A stretch of DNA of 50,201 nt from Fidelibacterota bacterium (GTDB taxonomy: Bacteria; Fidelibacterota; UBA2242), in NCBI GenBank assembly GCA_011046365.1, contig DSAS01000097.1, forward strand, positions 1 to 50,201, read 5' to 3'. The notes under the pieces are model-generated. The model did no database searches, was not told where the DNA came from, and saw only the letters and a program-made list of their open reading frames with translations. Positions 37,182 to 47,021 of this stretch are shown one piece after another. The position numbers were made by a program, and so were the translations under genes. How positions within the stretch are numbered: position 1 is the stretch's first letter; the number at the start of each line of letters is the position of its first letter.

Positions 37182-38504
37182 ATGAAAGTAAACACCGTAA
37201 AAGCCGTATTTTTCATTCTTTTGATAGGTGCCGGATGCATCCAGACTAATGCCTGGACCGACGCCGCCATCAACCCGTTTCCGACGCCTGTTCCGGACCA
37301 TATTATTTTAAATTGTACCACCAATCCTGCCAACTCAATGGCGGTAACCTGGCGGACCGACACATCGGTTCAGGAAGCCTGCGCAGAAATCGCTGTCGCC
37401 AATGCCTCATTCAACTACATCTTCTACACCGAAACGTACCCCGCTAAAACCGAATTGCTGAAGGATGGAGATTATGCCGCCCATTATCATTCGGTCATCT
37501 TTGAAAAGCTGAAGCCGAACACCCTCTATGCCTATCGCGTCGGTACTGCGGATACCTGGAGTGAATGGTTCCAGTTCCGCACCGCCGGCGATGACACCGA
37601 ACCCTTTACATTTCTCTATCTCGGAGATGGTCAAAACGCTATCCTTTCACTCTGGTCGCGAGCCATCCGCGCCGCTTACCGCGCGGCACCGGAGAGCCGC
37701 CTGATCATTCACGGCGGTGATATCGTCGCTAATGGTGACTCGTACACCGAATGGAGCGAATGGCACACCGCCGCCGGCTGGATTAACGGTATGACCCCCA
37801 TTGTACCCGTTCCCGGAAACCATGAATACTATCACGGACACGGGTTGGACCGCTACCTGACCAAATTTTGGTTTGCCAATTTTACCCTTCCCGAAAACGG
37901 TATTCCGTCACTCCGCGAAAGCAATTACTATTTCGATTATCAGGGCGTCCGCTTCATCATCCTGAATGGCAACGAAAAAATCGAAGAACAGGCTGTCTGG
38001 CTGAAATCGGTTTTAAAAAATAACCCCAACCGCTGGACCATCGCCGCCTTTCACCAGACTATTTACGCTGCCACCAACAATCGCGACCACAAAGAGATCC
38101 GCGTAAACTGGAAGCCGCTCTTCGATAAGTATGATGTTGATCTGGTGCTGATGGGGCACGATCATGCCTATGCGCGCGGACACAACGTGGACCCCAAAAC
38201 GAAAATCAAAGACCCCTATACCGGTCCGGTCTACGTGGTCTCCGTCAGCGGTCCGAAATTTTATCACGCCAATGAAAACCGCTGGATGGACCGCGCCGGC
38301 GAAAATACGCAGTTGTACCAGATTATCAGGATTGATAACGATACCCTGCATTATCAGTCCTTTACCGTTACCAACGAACTGTACGATGAATTTCAAATCC
38401 GGAAAAGCCCCGGAAAACCCAATATCTTCCTTGATAAACAGGATCGGGCGATTCCCGAACGTACCTTTCAAAATTCTTTGAGCCGACCTCCCGATCAGCC
38501 ATAA
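37182..38504 (+). CDS. Exported purple-acid-phosphatase-like metallophosphoesterase
   Basis: 440 residues. The signal peptide ends near LLIGAGC, which may be a weak lipobox. An N-terminal fibronectin-III-like domain (about 40-145) typical of purple acid phosphatases has NPANSMAVTWRTD and LKPNTLYAYRVG. The catalytic metallophosphoesterase domain follows with the five metal motifs: LGDGQN, GGDIVANGDSYTEW, PGNHEYY, AAFHQTIYA and GHDHAYARG. The substrate is unknown; phosphate monoesters in the periplasm or outside the cell are likely. AAGGG precedes the ATG. It is 76 bases after pdaD, with AT-rich sequence between. Confidence 0.92.
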   Translation: MKVNTVKAVFFILLIGAGCIQTNAWTDAAINPFPTPVPDHIILNCTTNPANSMAVTWRTDTSVQEACAEIAVANASFNYIFYTETYPAKTELLKDGDYAAHYHSVIFEKLKPNTLYAYRVGTADTWSEWFQFRTAGDDTEPFTFLYLGDGQNAILSLWSRAIRAAYRAAPESRLIIHGGDIVANGDSYTEWSEWHTAAGWINGMTPIVPVPGNHEYYHGHGLDRYLTKFWFANFTLPENGIPSLRESNYYFDYQGVRFIILNGNEKIEEQAVWLKSVLKNNPNRWTIAAFHQTIYAATNNRDHKEIRVNWKPLFDKYDVDLVLMGHDHAYARGHNVDPKTKIKDPYTGPVYVVSVSGPKFYHANENRWMDRAGENTQLYQIIRIDNDTLHYQSFTVTNELYDEFQIRKSPGKPNIFLDKQDRAIPERTFQNSLSRPPDQP

Positions 38505-38800
38505 TCCCACTCAAAAATCAGGATGACAGGGTACTCCAATTCCGACAATAATTCTGATCCGGCTGCCGCAACCAAACAACAGACCCTCCGGCGACAATAA
38601 ATATTTAAGAATCATACTAAATATTCTTAATTAATTTATATATTATTGTCAATTAATTAATTTTACAGCGATTTTTAACAAATAAATGTAGATAATATTT
38701 GACAAATAGAGAATAAATCTTAACTTTTCTTCTGTTCTGAAGAAACCAATCATTTCTTCATATAAATCAATTTAATACTGAGAACTGCAAAGGATGGGCA
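38505..38800. other. AT-rich intergenic region upstream of gltB
   Basis: 296 bases without a gene. The half from 38610 to 38720 is extremely AT-rich, including TTAATTAATTTATATATTA and a second TTAATTAATTAA-like run, and probably holds the former gltB promoter. AAAGGATGG precedes the gltB ATG. No clear terminator was found for the phosphoesterase gene. Confidence 0.45.
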
Positions 38801-41800
38801 ATGATTCAAGACATCCCATTCAGACGATTAACCGACGGATCACTTCCGAAACAGGGGCTTTATGATCCCCGGCATGAACATGACAGCTGCGGTATCGGCT
38901 TTGTCTCGCCGATCTCGATGGCATTCCCAAACACCGGCTGATCTCCGATGGTATCATGATCCTGACCAATCTGGAACACCGCGGTGCGGTGGGCGGCGAT
39001 AAAGCCACCGGTGACGGAGCCGGTCTGCTGATCCAGATTCCCGATGAATTTTTCAGCGCCGAATGCTCTGCGCTGAAACTGCCCGCCCCGGCGAATATGC
39101 CGTGGCAATGGTCTTTTTACCCACCCGCCGGCAGCTCGCTGAACGCTGTCGGAAATTGCTCGAAAGAACCGTGGAGACCGAAGGGTGCGAGGTGCTAGGC
39201 TGGCGTAAAGTACCCACTGTCAGTTCCGGACTCGGCACCCTGGCAAAATCCACCGAACCCGTCGTCAACCAACTCTTTATCGGACGAGGCAGCATCGCCC
39301 AAAGCCGCTTTGAACAGAAACTGTATGTCATTCGCCGGATCGTGGAAAAAGCGGCTGCCGGCTGGAAAACCGATTGCAGTCAATTCTACATTACCTCCAT
39401 ATCCAGCCGTATCATCGTCTACAAAGGTCTGCTAACCGGTACTCAGTTACCGGAGTACTATCCCGACCTGCTCCATCCTGCCCTGAAAAGCGCTTTTGCC
39501 CTGCTTCATCAGCGCTTCAGTACCAATACGCTGCCCAGTTGGAATCTGGCTCAGCCCTTTTGATATATCGCCCATAACGGCGAAATCAACACTCTGCAGG
39601 GTAATATCTTTCGCATGAAAGCCCGCGAAGCGTTTCTGAAATCACCCGTCTTCGGTGAAGATATCGAAAAACTCAAACCGATTATCATGGAAAACGGCAG
39701 CGATTCCGCCATTTTTGACAATGTTCTGGAGCTGCTGGTGCTGGCGGGACGTTCCCTGTCCCATGCCATGATGATGATGGTCCCCGAAGCCTACGGTCCG
39801 CGGATTCAGATGAGCGAAGACAAGCGCGCCTTTTACGAATTCCATTCATCAATTATGGAGCCCTGGGACGGTCCGGCTTCGCTGGTATTTACCGACGGAC
39901 ACTATATCGGCGGCACCCTGGACCGCAACGGACTACGCCCCAGCCGTTACACAATTACCAAAAACGGCTGCATTGTCATGGCGTCAGAATCGGGGGTGCT
40001 CGATTTTCAGGGCGAAGACATCCGCAGTTGCGGACGTCTCCAGCCAAGTAAAATGTTCCTCGTTGATCTGCGCCAAAATCGCGTCATCCCCGACAATGAG
40101 ATCAAAGCAAAGATTTCCCGCCAGAAACCCTATCGCCGCTGGATTCGGGATAAGCGGATCGAGCTGCGCGGGCTTTTTGCACCTTCTCAAACTCCCCGCA
40201 TCGAGAAACAGGAGCTGCTCCGCCTGCAGCACGCCTTTGGTTACACTGACGAAGAGCTGCTGATGATCATTAATCCAATGGCTTCCCGGGGACAGGAAGC
40301 TATCGGTTCCATGGGTAACGATACACCTCTGGCGGTACTTTCTTCAAAACCACAGCTGCTGTTTAATTACTTCAAACAGCGCTTTGCTCAGGTTACCAAT
40401 CCACCGATTGATCCGCTACGGGAAGAGCTGGTCATGTCGCTGGAGAGTTTTCTCGGTCGGGAGAGCAACCTGCTGGAAGAGACCCCTGATCAATACCGCG
40501 GCTTGAAACTGGCGCACCCCATCCTGACGATTCGGGATATGCTGCGCATGCGGGAAGCCGAACAGATGGACCTGAAATCCGCCGAGCTAAATATGCTGTT
40601 TACGGTAACTCAGCCTTTGGAAAATGCCCTAGAATCGCTCTATCAACAAGCCGAAATAGCGATCGCCGGCGGTGCTTCCCTGCTGATTCTGACCGACAGA
40701 CATATTGCCAAAGATCAGGCAGCCATTCCGTGTCTACTGGCAGCCGCCGGGCTGCACCATCATCTCATCCGCAAGGGGCTGCGCAATTCCGTGGGTATTA
40801 TCGTCGAAACAGCAGAAGTGCGGGAAGTATTTCATTTCGCCCTGTTAATCGGCTACGGCGTTGACGCAATCTGCCCTTATCTGGCACTTTACACCGTGCG
40901 GGATTTAGCAGAATCAAAACTGCTGGAACGGGAAATTTCCGCTGTGGAAGCTCAGGACGCCTATATCACCGCCGTGAAGAAGGGCTTATTGAAAACCTTC
41001 AGCCGAATGGGCATTTCTACAGTCCACAGCTTCTTCGGCTCCCAAATTTTCGAAGCCCTTGGGCTGGACGAGCGCGTTGTCGAAAAATATTTCACCGGCA
41101 CGCCGAGCCGCATCGGCGGCAACGGGCTGAACGATATCGCCAAAGAGCGCCTGACACAACACTCTAAAGGTTTTCCGGAAAATGCTGAAGTGGCACCTCT
41201 TTTGGAAAGCGGCGGTAATTATCGCGTGCGCACCGACGGCGAGAAGCATTTCTGGAATAGCGTAACTATTTACAAACTGCAACATGCCACCCGGATAAAC
41301 AGCTATTCAATTTTTAAGGAATATACGGCTTTTATTGATCAAAATCCGCGGATTACCGGACATTACGCAGCCTGCTGAAATTCAAACCCGCTCAATCAAT
41401 ATCCCTTGATGAAGTCGAACCGGTGGAAAACATTGTCAAACGCTTCGTCTCAGCGGCAATGTCCTTCGGCTCCATCAGCAAAGAGGCGCACGAGACCATC
41501 GCCGTTGCCATGAACCGGCTGGGCGCCAGGAGTAATTCCGGCGAAGGCGGCGAGGACCCTGCCCGATATAAGCCACTGGCAAACGGCGACAGTTTACGCT
41601 CCCGCATTAAGCAGATCGCCTCCGGGCGCTTCGGCGTGACCACGGAATATCTGATCCATGCTGACGAAATTCAGATCAAAATGGCGCAGGGTGCAAAACC
41701 CGGTGAATGAGGTCAGTTGCCGGGACACAAGGTCAGTGCGGAAATCGCTGCCGTGCGGCACACCATTCCGGGCGTAACGCTGATTTCACCACCGCCCCAT

Positions 41801-43357
41801 CACGATATCTATTCCATCGAGGACCTGGCGCAGCTGATTTTCGATCTTAAAACGATCAATCCCACAGCCCGAATATCGGTCAAACTGGTCTCGGAAGTGG
41901 GCGTCGGAACGATTTCCGCCGGTGTAGCAAAAGGCAAAGCCGATACCGTGCTGATCTGCGGACAGGATGGCGGCACCGGCGCATCCCCGTTAACCGCGAT
42001 CAAACATGCCGGACTCCCCTGGGAACTGGGCTTGGCTGAAATCCAGCAGTCACTAATCGCCAATCGGCTGCGCAATCGGATTCGGGTTCAGGTGGACGGA
42101 CAGTTAAAAACCGGACGCGACTTGGCGATTGCCGCTCTGTTAGGCGCCGAAGAATTCGGATTCGGCACCTCCCTCCTGATCACCCTGGGGTGCGTCATGA
42201 TGCGTAAATGCCATCTGAACACCTGCCCCGTCGGCATCGGAACTCAGAATCCCGTGCTGCGCGCCCGCTTCTCCGGCAAGCCCGAGTATGTGGAACGATT
42301 TCTCCGCTTCATTGCACAGGAACTGCGGGAATATATGGCGATGCTGGGCTTTAAAACTGTGGATGACATGATCAGTCACAGCGAACTTCTATATCCGGAA
42401 CCGGCAATTGAATGCCTTAAGGCACAAAATTTAGACTTTAGCAATATTTTTTATCCGGTAAATAAAGATAAACATTCAATCCGGAGATCTACCCGTCAAC
42501 CGGAAACCTGGCAGGTCGGCGATCTCGAAGCGGAGATCGGGGCAAAATCCCAACCGGCACTGAGCCGGAAAGAACCGGTGACGCTCGAATTTCCGGTACG
42601 CAATATTCATCGTGCTGTGGGGACCCGCCTCAGTGGTGAAATCGTGAAAAAATACGGTGCCGCCGGGCTGCCTGACGGCTGCATCCGGATCAATCTAAAG
42701 GGCTCCGCAGGGCAGAGCCTGGGCGCTTTTCTCTGTCCCGGTATTACCATTCACGTCCACGGTGATGCCAACGATTATCTCGGCAAAGGGATGTCCGGCG
42801 GGCGTATTATCGTCACGCCGCCGCCGGGTGCAACCTTTCCGGCGCATGAAAATATCATCTGCGGCAACGTTGTTCTCTACGGCGCCACCGGCGGGGAAAT
42901 TTATATTAACGGCATTGCCGGTGAACGCTTCTGCGTGAGGAACAGCGGCGCCTCCGCCGTGGTGGAAGGGGTCGGCGATCACGGATGCGAGTACATGACC
43001 GGCGGAACTGTCGTGATCATCGGACAGACAGGTAAAAATTTCGCCGCCGGAATGAGCGGTGGAATTGCCTATGTCTATGATCGCACGGAGATGTTCGACA
43101 CCCTCTGCAATCTGGATATGGTCAATCTGGAGAGCGTCTGGAGTAAGAGCGATCAGGAGATTCTGCACAACATGCTTAAAAATCATGTCAAATATACCAA
43201 TAGCCGGCGAGCGAAAATGATTCTCGAAAACTGGGAAGCGCAATTTCCCCTTTTTGTCAAGGTTATGCCGATTGATTATCAGCTGGTCCTGGAACGCATG
43301 CGGTTGCAGGAACATCCCTCTGAAGAGACGGTTTCTGCCACGGAAGAGGTTTATTAA
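38801..43357 (+). pseudogene. gltB: Glutamate synthase large subunit, multiply disrupted
   Basis: Spans 4557 bases, about 1519 codons, the normal GltB size, but no single frame runs through. The start MIQDIPFRRLTDG leads to the amidotransferase Cys (codon 30, DSCGIGFV). Lesions: a 2-base TC gain near 38906; a 1-base loss near 39088; TGA at 39561-39563 in QPF*YIAHNGEINT, where Arg is expected; a 1-base loss near 41352; TGA at 41708-41710 in AKPGE*GQLPGHK, where Gly is expected. Between the lesions the protein is well conserved, including the [3Fe-4S] cysteines in [15 protein letters not shown] and the Gly-rich C-terminal helix domain. A recent pseudogene is the simplest reading; assembly error is the alternative. 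gltD follows after 22 bases. Confidence 0.88.
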
Positions 43358-43379
43358 TTGCTAAAGGAGAATAAGATCA

Positions 43380-44819
43380 ATGGCGAAATCCACCGCTTTT
43401 CTTGAATTCAGCCGAACAGACCCCGCTAAAAAAAATGTTGCCGAGCGACTCCGGAATTTTAGAGAATTTGAAATTCCGCTGAACCACACCGAATTACTGC
43501 ATCAGGCAGCCCGCTGCATGGATTGCGGCGTTCCCGGTTGTCATGCTTTCGGTTGTCCTTTACACAACCGGATACCCGATTGGAATGATATGGTTTACCG
43601 GGAAAAGTGGCAGCGCGCCTTTTTACTATTGCAGGCGACCAACAATTTTCCGGAAGTAACCGGACGAATCTGTCCGGCGCCCTGTGAAGCCGCCTGCACT
43701 CTGTCCATTAACGATAAGCCGGTCACCATCCGTCATCTCGAGTTGCAGATTGTCGAAAAAGCCTGGCGGGAGGGCTGGATCCAGCCGGTCATTGCAGCCC
43801 AGAAATCGGGTAAACGGGTAGCGGTGATCGGTTCCGGACCGACGGGTCTGACTGCCGCCCAGCAGTTGGCGCGTCGCGGTCATGCCATTACTATTTTTGA
43901 AAAATCCGACCGCATTGGCGGGCTGCTGCGCTACGGCATTCCCGATTACAAATTGGAAAAATGGGTGATTGACCGACGACTGGAGCAGCTCAAAGCTGAG
44001 GGGATTCGTTTCGAAACCGGCGTTGATGCGGGCGTGGATATTTCAGCCCGTTATTTGAAATAAATCTTTGATGCCATTCTGATTACCACCGGGGCAGGCG
44101 TCCCGCGGGATATTCCCATTCCGGGTCGGGGGCTGGACGGGATTCACTTTGCCATGGATTTTCTGACCCAGCAAAACCGCCGAATTGCCGGCGAGACGGT
44201 TTTTGGTCAGCGGGAGATTACCGCCAAAAACAAACAGGTGGTGATCATCGGGGGCGGCGATACCGGCGCAGATTGCGTCGGAACCGCCCGCCGTCAGGGT
44301 GCCAGCCGGATCACCCAACTGGAAGTCCTTCCCCAACCGCCGCTAGAAAGACCGTTTGATAATCCCTGGCCGACCTGGCCGAATATTTTACGCAACTCCT
44401 CATCCCATGAGGAGGGTTGTGAACGGATCTGCAGTGTCCGGACGAAAGCCTTTGTCAGCGATCTGGTTGACGGTGTGCATGTCAAACGCCTGCAGTATGT
44501 TAAACTGGACTGGAGCAGCGAACCGGGCGGATCCCAGCCGCACTGCCGGGAAATTCCCGGCTCAGAATTTACAATGGACGCTGATCTGGTGCTGCTGGCG
44601 GCAGGCTTTCTGCATACCGAACGAGGGGTCTTAGCCGAGGACCTCCAGCTGAAAAGTGACAAAAAGGGCAATCTTTGGACCGACGCCAACGCCATGACCT
44701 CCAATCCCGGCGTTTTTGCGGCGGGTGACTGTGTCCGGGGCGCGTCGCTGGTGGTCAACGCCATCGCCGACGGACGCTGCCTGGCAGAGCAGGTTCAGCG
44801 CTACTTAGCCGGATCATAA
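43380..44819 (+). pseudogene. gltD: Glutamate synthase small subunit, interrupted by a stop
   Basis: 480 codons in one frame, the normal size, broken only by TAA at 44061-44063 (ARYLK*IFDAILITTGA), where relatives usually have Glu or another polar residue. The N-terminal part has two cysteine clusters for [4Fe-4S] centres (CMDCGVPGCHAFGCPLHN and CPAPCEAAC), then the FAD motif VAVIGSGPTGLTAAQQLARRG; the C-terminal part has NADPH motif VVIIGGGDTGADCVGTA and the ending GDCVRGASLVVNAIADGR. AAAGGAG precedes the ATG. With gltB also broken, the NADPH-dependent enzyme cannot be made as read. The 227-residue N-terminal piece could be translated but lacks the NADPH domain. Confidence 0.87.
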
Positions 44820-44828
44820 TCCCGATCC

Positions 44829-44858
44829 CCGTGGGTCAATCGTGAGCTCTGCCCACGG
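44829..44858 (+). terminator. Possible hairpin terminator after gltD
   Basis: CCGTGGG (44829-44835) pairs with CCCACGG (44852-44858) across a 16-base loop, starting ten bases past the gltD stop. The T-rich part (AATAATTTTG) begins only after six further bases, so an intrinsic terminator is plausible but not typical. Confidence 0.4.
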
Positions 44859-45010
44859 ACTCAAATAATTTTGAAAAATCATACTATCTGGCGACAAGTG
44901 ACAATCCCACCGTCACTACAGACTGCCTGTCTGTGCCCGACCGGGCATACGGGAATATTTTGTTGAATAAGTAGTAGTTATTTTTTATTATTACAAGGGA
45001 AAAACGCAAA

Positions 45011-46657
45011 ATGAAACCAGCCCGGAAAACACCACGACAATTTTTAACAGAGTACCATGCTCTGAGAGCGGCTGTTTTCCTGCTGCTATTCGTCGGCATG
45101 TTACCGGCGGCGACCCTCCGGGTTGTAGTAAAAGACAGGGTCGATTTTCAGGAGGGACCGGGGCGGAATTACCCAATTCTGGACCAACTGTCCAGCGGAG
45201 AAATTGTTATTCAGACCAATCAGACTAAGGAATGGGCACATATTCAGCGGGTGAACGGCGGTTACGGCTGGATCAACATCACAATGCTGGCTACCGGTGC
45301 AGGCAAGCCAGTCTTGCCCGATTTGCAGTTGCACAAACGGGGCAACCTGCGGGCGGCACCGACAACCACGGCGGATATTATCAACCAGCTGGAGCCGCCT
45401 CAGCTACTGAAGCAGATCTTTCAAACCGGCGCCTGGCATGCCGTAATCACCGAGGACTCCTCTTTCGGATGGGTGCATGATGTAATTATCAAAGAAATTT
45501 CCAGCCGCCACGGTATCATCCAGGTATTGTCCGCCAGTAATATCCGCTCGGGACCGGGAACCGCATATCCAATTATTGCCGGAGCGGAACCCGGAACCGC
45601 ATTAATGCCGATCGCCCAATTCGCCGATTGGTTTCTGGTCGAAACTGAAAGCCGGCAGCGGGGTTGGATTTACCAAAATTTGATCCGGATTGAATCGCCC
45701 GGACAGGCTATTGACCGGATCGTTCGGATTCGCACCAACGGCAACGTCAGAAGCGGACCGGGACTGGAATATCCGGTGACTAACCGGATTACCGCCGGAA
45801 TGGAACTGCCGGTGACCAACGTTCATGATGACTGGTTTCAGATCAGCGACGGTGCTCCCGTCAACGGATGGATTCATCGAATATTAATCACCGCCGACTC
45901 CCAGCCTGTCGCTACCACCGGAGAGATAGTCTCGGGCACTTTCGAACTCGTCAAAACCGTAATTGATTCGGCGTATAATACCCATATCAGTCAAAATTAT
46001 TATGACGCTATTGCTCTTTATCACAAAAGCCGCGCCGACATACGTCAATTATACCTCGAAAATCCCACAGACCCCTGTACCCGTTTCTATTATACCCGAA
46101 ACATCTACGCTCTGGCAGAGCATTTACATCTGGAGCCGAATCAGGCTTCCGCGGAAGCCTACCAAATCCTGAAGGAAACCAGCCTGACAGAAAATTGTGC
46201 CGAAAATATTATCAATCTGATTAAAGCCATGGAGGAAACCGTTACGATTCGGTCTGCCATTCTCGGCGCTTCCGGTGGTGCTGATTTACCGGAGCACCGA
46301 TTGATCAAATATGGCGAGCGGGCACCCTACATCTTTCCCTTTATCACCGAAGCCGAAATTTACCGCCTGATCGGTCGCTATCTGGCATTGCAAAAAAATA
46401 ATCCGGCTGAAGCTGCCCAGTGGCAGCAGAAGAGCGTTATTCTTTATCAATCTCTTCTTCAAAACGAGATCGAACTGGGCAGTCTGGGTCTGGAACACTA
46501 TTTCTATGTTCTCATGGAACTGGGAGTCAGTCAGGCAAAACTGGGATTTGACACCAGTTACGATTATTTTGCCAAAGCCCTTGAATTGATCGAAGCAAAC
46601 CAGAACAATTATTGGCGCAATTATTACCGGCGCACCCTGGAAACAATTGCCCGCTAA
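45011..46657 (+). CDS. Secreted protein with four bacterial SH3 repeats
   Basis: 548 residues. An N-terminal membrane or signal segment (about 19-35, AAVFLLLFVGMLPAA) is followed by four SH3b repeats at about 37-95, 100-165, 168-230 and 236-300; each has the hallmark phrase of the family (VDFQEGPGRNYPIL, GNLRAAPTT, SNIRSGPGTAYPI, GNVRSGPGLEYPV) and ends in GWI or GWV. The remaining 240 residues are helical, with TPR-like pattern (YDAIALYHKSRADIRQLY, DYFAKALELIEANQ). SH3b domains usually bind peptidoglycan or other wall ligands. A wall-associated scaffold is inferred; no enzyme domain is present. Upstream is a noncoding gap after gltD, downstream a palindrome-rich stretch. Confidence 0.87.
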   Translation: MKPARKTPRQFLTEYHALRAAVFLLLFVGMLPAATLRVVVKDRVDFQEGPGRNYPILDQLSSGEIVIQTNQTKEWAHIQRVNGGYGWINITMLATGAGKPVLPDLQLHKRGNLRAAPTTTADIINQLEPPQLLKQIFQTGAWHAVITEDSSFGWVHDVIIKEISSRHGIIQVLSASNIRSGPGTAYPIIAGAEPGTALMPIAQFADWFLVETESRQRGWIYQNLIRIESPGQAIDRIVRIRTNGNVRSGPGLEYPVTNRITAGMELPVTNVHDDWFQISDGAPVNGWIHRILITADSQPVATTGEIVSGTFELVKTVIDSAYNTHISQNYYDAIALYHKSRADIRQLYLENPTDPCTRFYYTRNIYALAEHLHLEPNQASAEAYQILKETSLTENCAENIINLIKAMEETVTIRSAILGASGGADLPEHRLIKYGERAPYIFPFITEAEIYRLIGRYLALQKNNPAEAAQWQQKSVILYQSLLQNEIELGSLGLEHYFYVLMELGVSQAKLGFDTSYDYFAKALELIEANQNNYWRNYYRRTLETIAR

Positions 46658-47021
46658 AAAGAGATGAAACGAAGCGGAATGGGTTTTATCCCAAAAGGGG
46701 ATTTTAATCTCTGACGGAACTCTTTCCTGATAAATTCCATGATAAAACAACTCCGCGAGGAGTTGAACGTGAATAACTCTGGATGCAATCCGGAGGAAGA
46801 CACCATCTCCCAATGACCAACTCCGGTAGGAGTTGAATGATTGTCGTCATCGTCGGTTGACTACCAGTTTATCACGTGCATATCAGATTCATTCAACCAC
46901 TCCGTGGTTGGGAGGTTTCCGCAGGAGTTGAATCTGAATAACACCGGATAAAGCCTGGCGTCCTACTGACCGACCTCCCGCACCATTCGAAAGAAAATCA
47001 AAAACAGCTATCAATAGGACA
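46658..47021. other. Noncoding stretch with related palindromes, 364 bp
   Basis: Lies between two convergent genes. Apart from the palindromic repeats at 46748-46932 it shows an outer AGAGAT...ATCTCT inverted pair just past the SH3b gene and GGGttttatCCC within it, possible transcript ends. No gene was found in either strand. Confidence 0.6.
46748..46932. repeat. Cluster of short palindromic repeats (CAACTCC-N4-GGAGTTG)
   Basis: Two perfect 7-bp palindromes share arms but not loops: CAACTCC GCGA GGAGTTG at 46748-46765 and CAACTCC GGTA GGAGTTG at 46818-46835. A related one, CAACCAC TCC GTGGTTG, is at 46894-46910. A further half copy AGGAGTTGAA is at 46923-46932. After the first and last copies the sequence continues alike (GAACGTGAATAACTCTGGAT against GAATCTGAATAACACCGGAT), so the unit is a longer diverged direct repeat. 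Spacing is irregular (70 and 95 bases), unlike CRISPR. REP-like or RNA-hairpin elements are possible. Confidence 0.75.

Noticed and set aside
38610-38720. Replication origin in the AT-rich stretch
   Set aside because: No run of DnaA-box-like sequence and no dnaA, dnaN or gidA neighbour; a promoter region for gltB explains it better.
39561-41710. Recoding of TGA as an amino acid (Gly or selenocysteine) to rescue gltB
   Set aside because: TGA ends many intact genes here (for example in ATGA overlaps of nadA-nadB and hutU-GNAT), no SECIS-like hairpin was seen, the expected residues differ (Arg and Gly), and frameshifts are present as well.
44931-44948. Short inverted repeat TGCCC...GGGCA upstream of the SH3b gene
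   Set aside because: Only a 5-bp stem with a small loop; such repeats are expected by chance in a region of this length.
46748-46932. CRISPR array
   Set aside because: Repeats are few, palindromic, diverged and irregularly spaced, and no cas gene is near.
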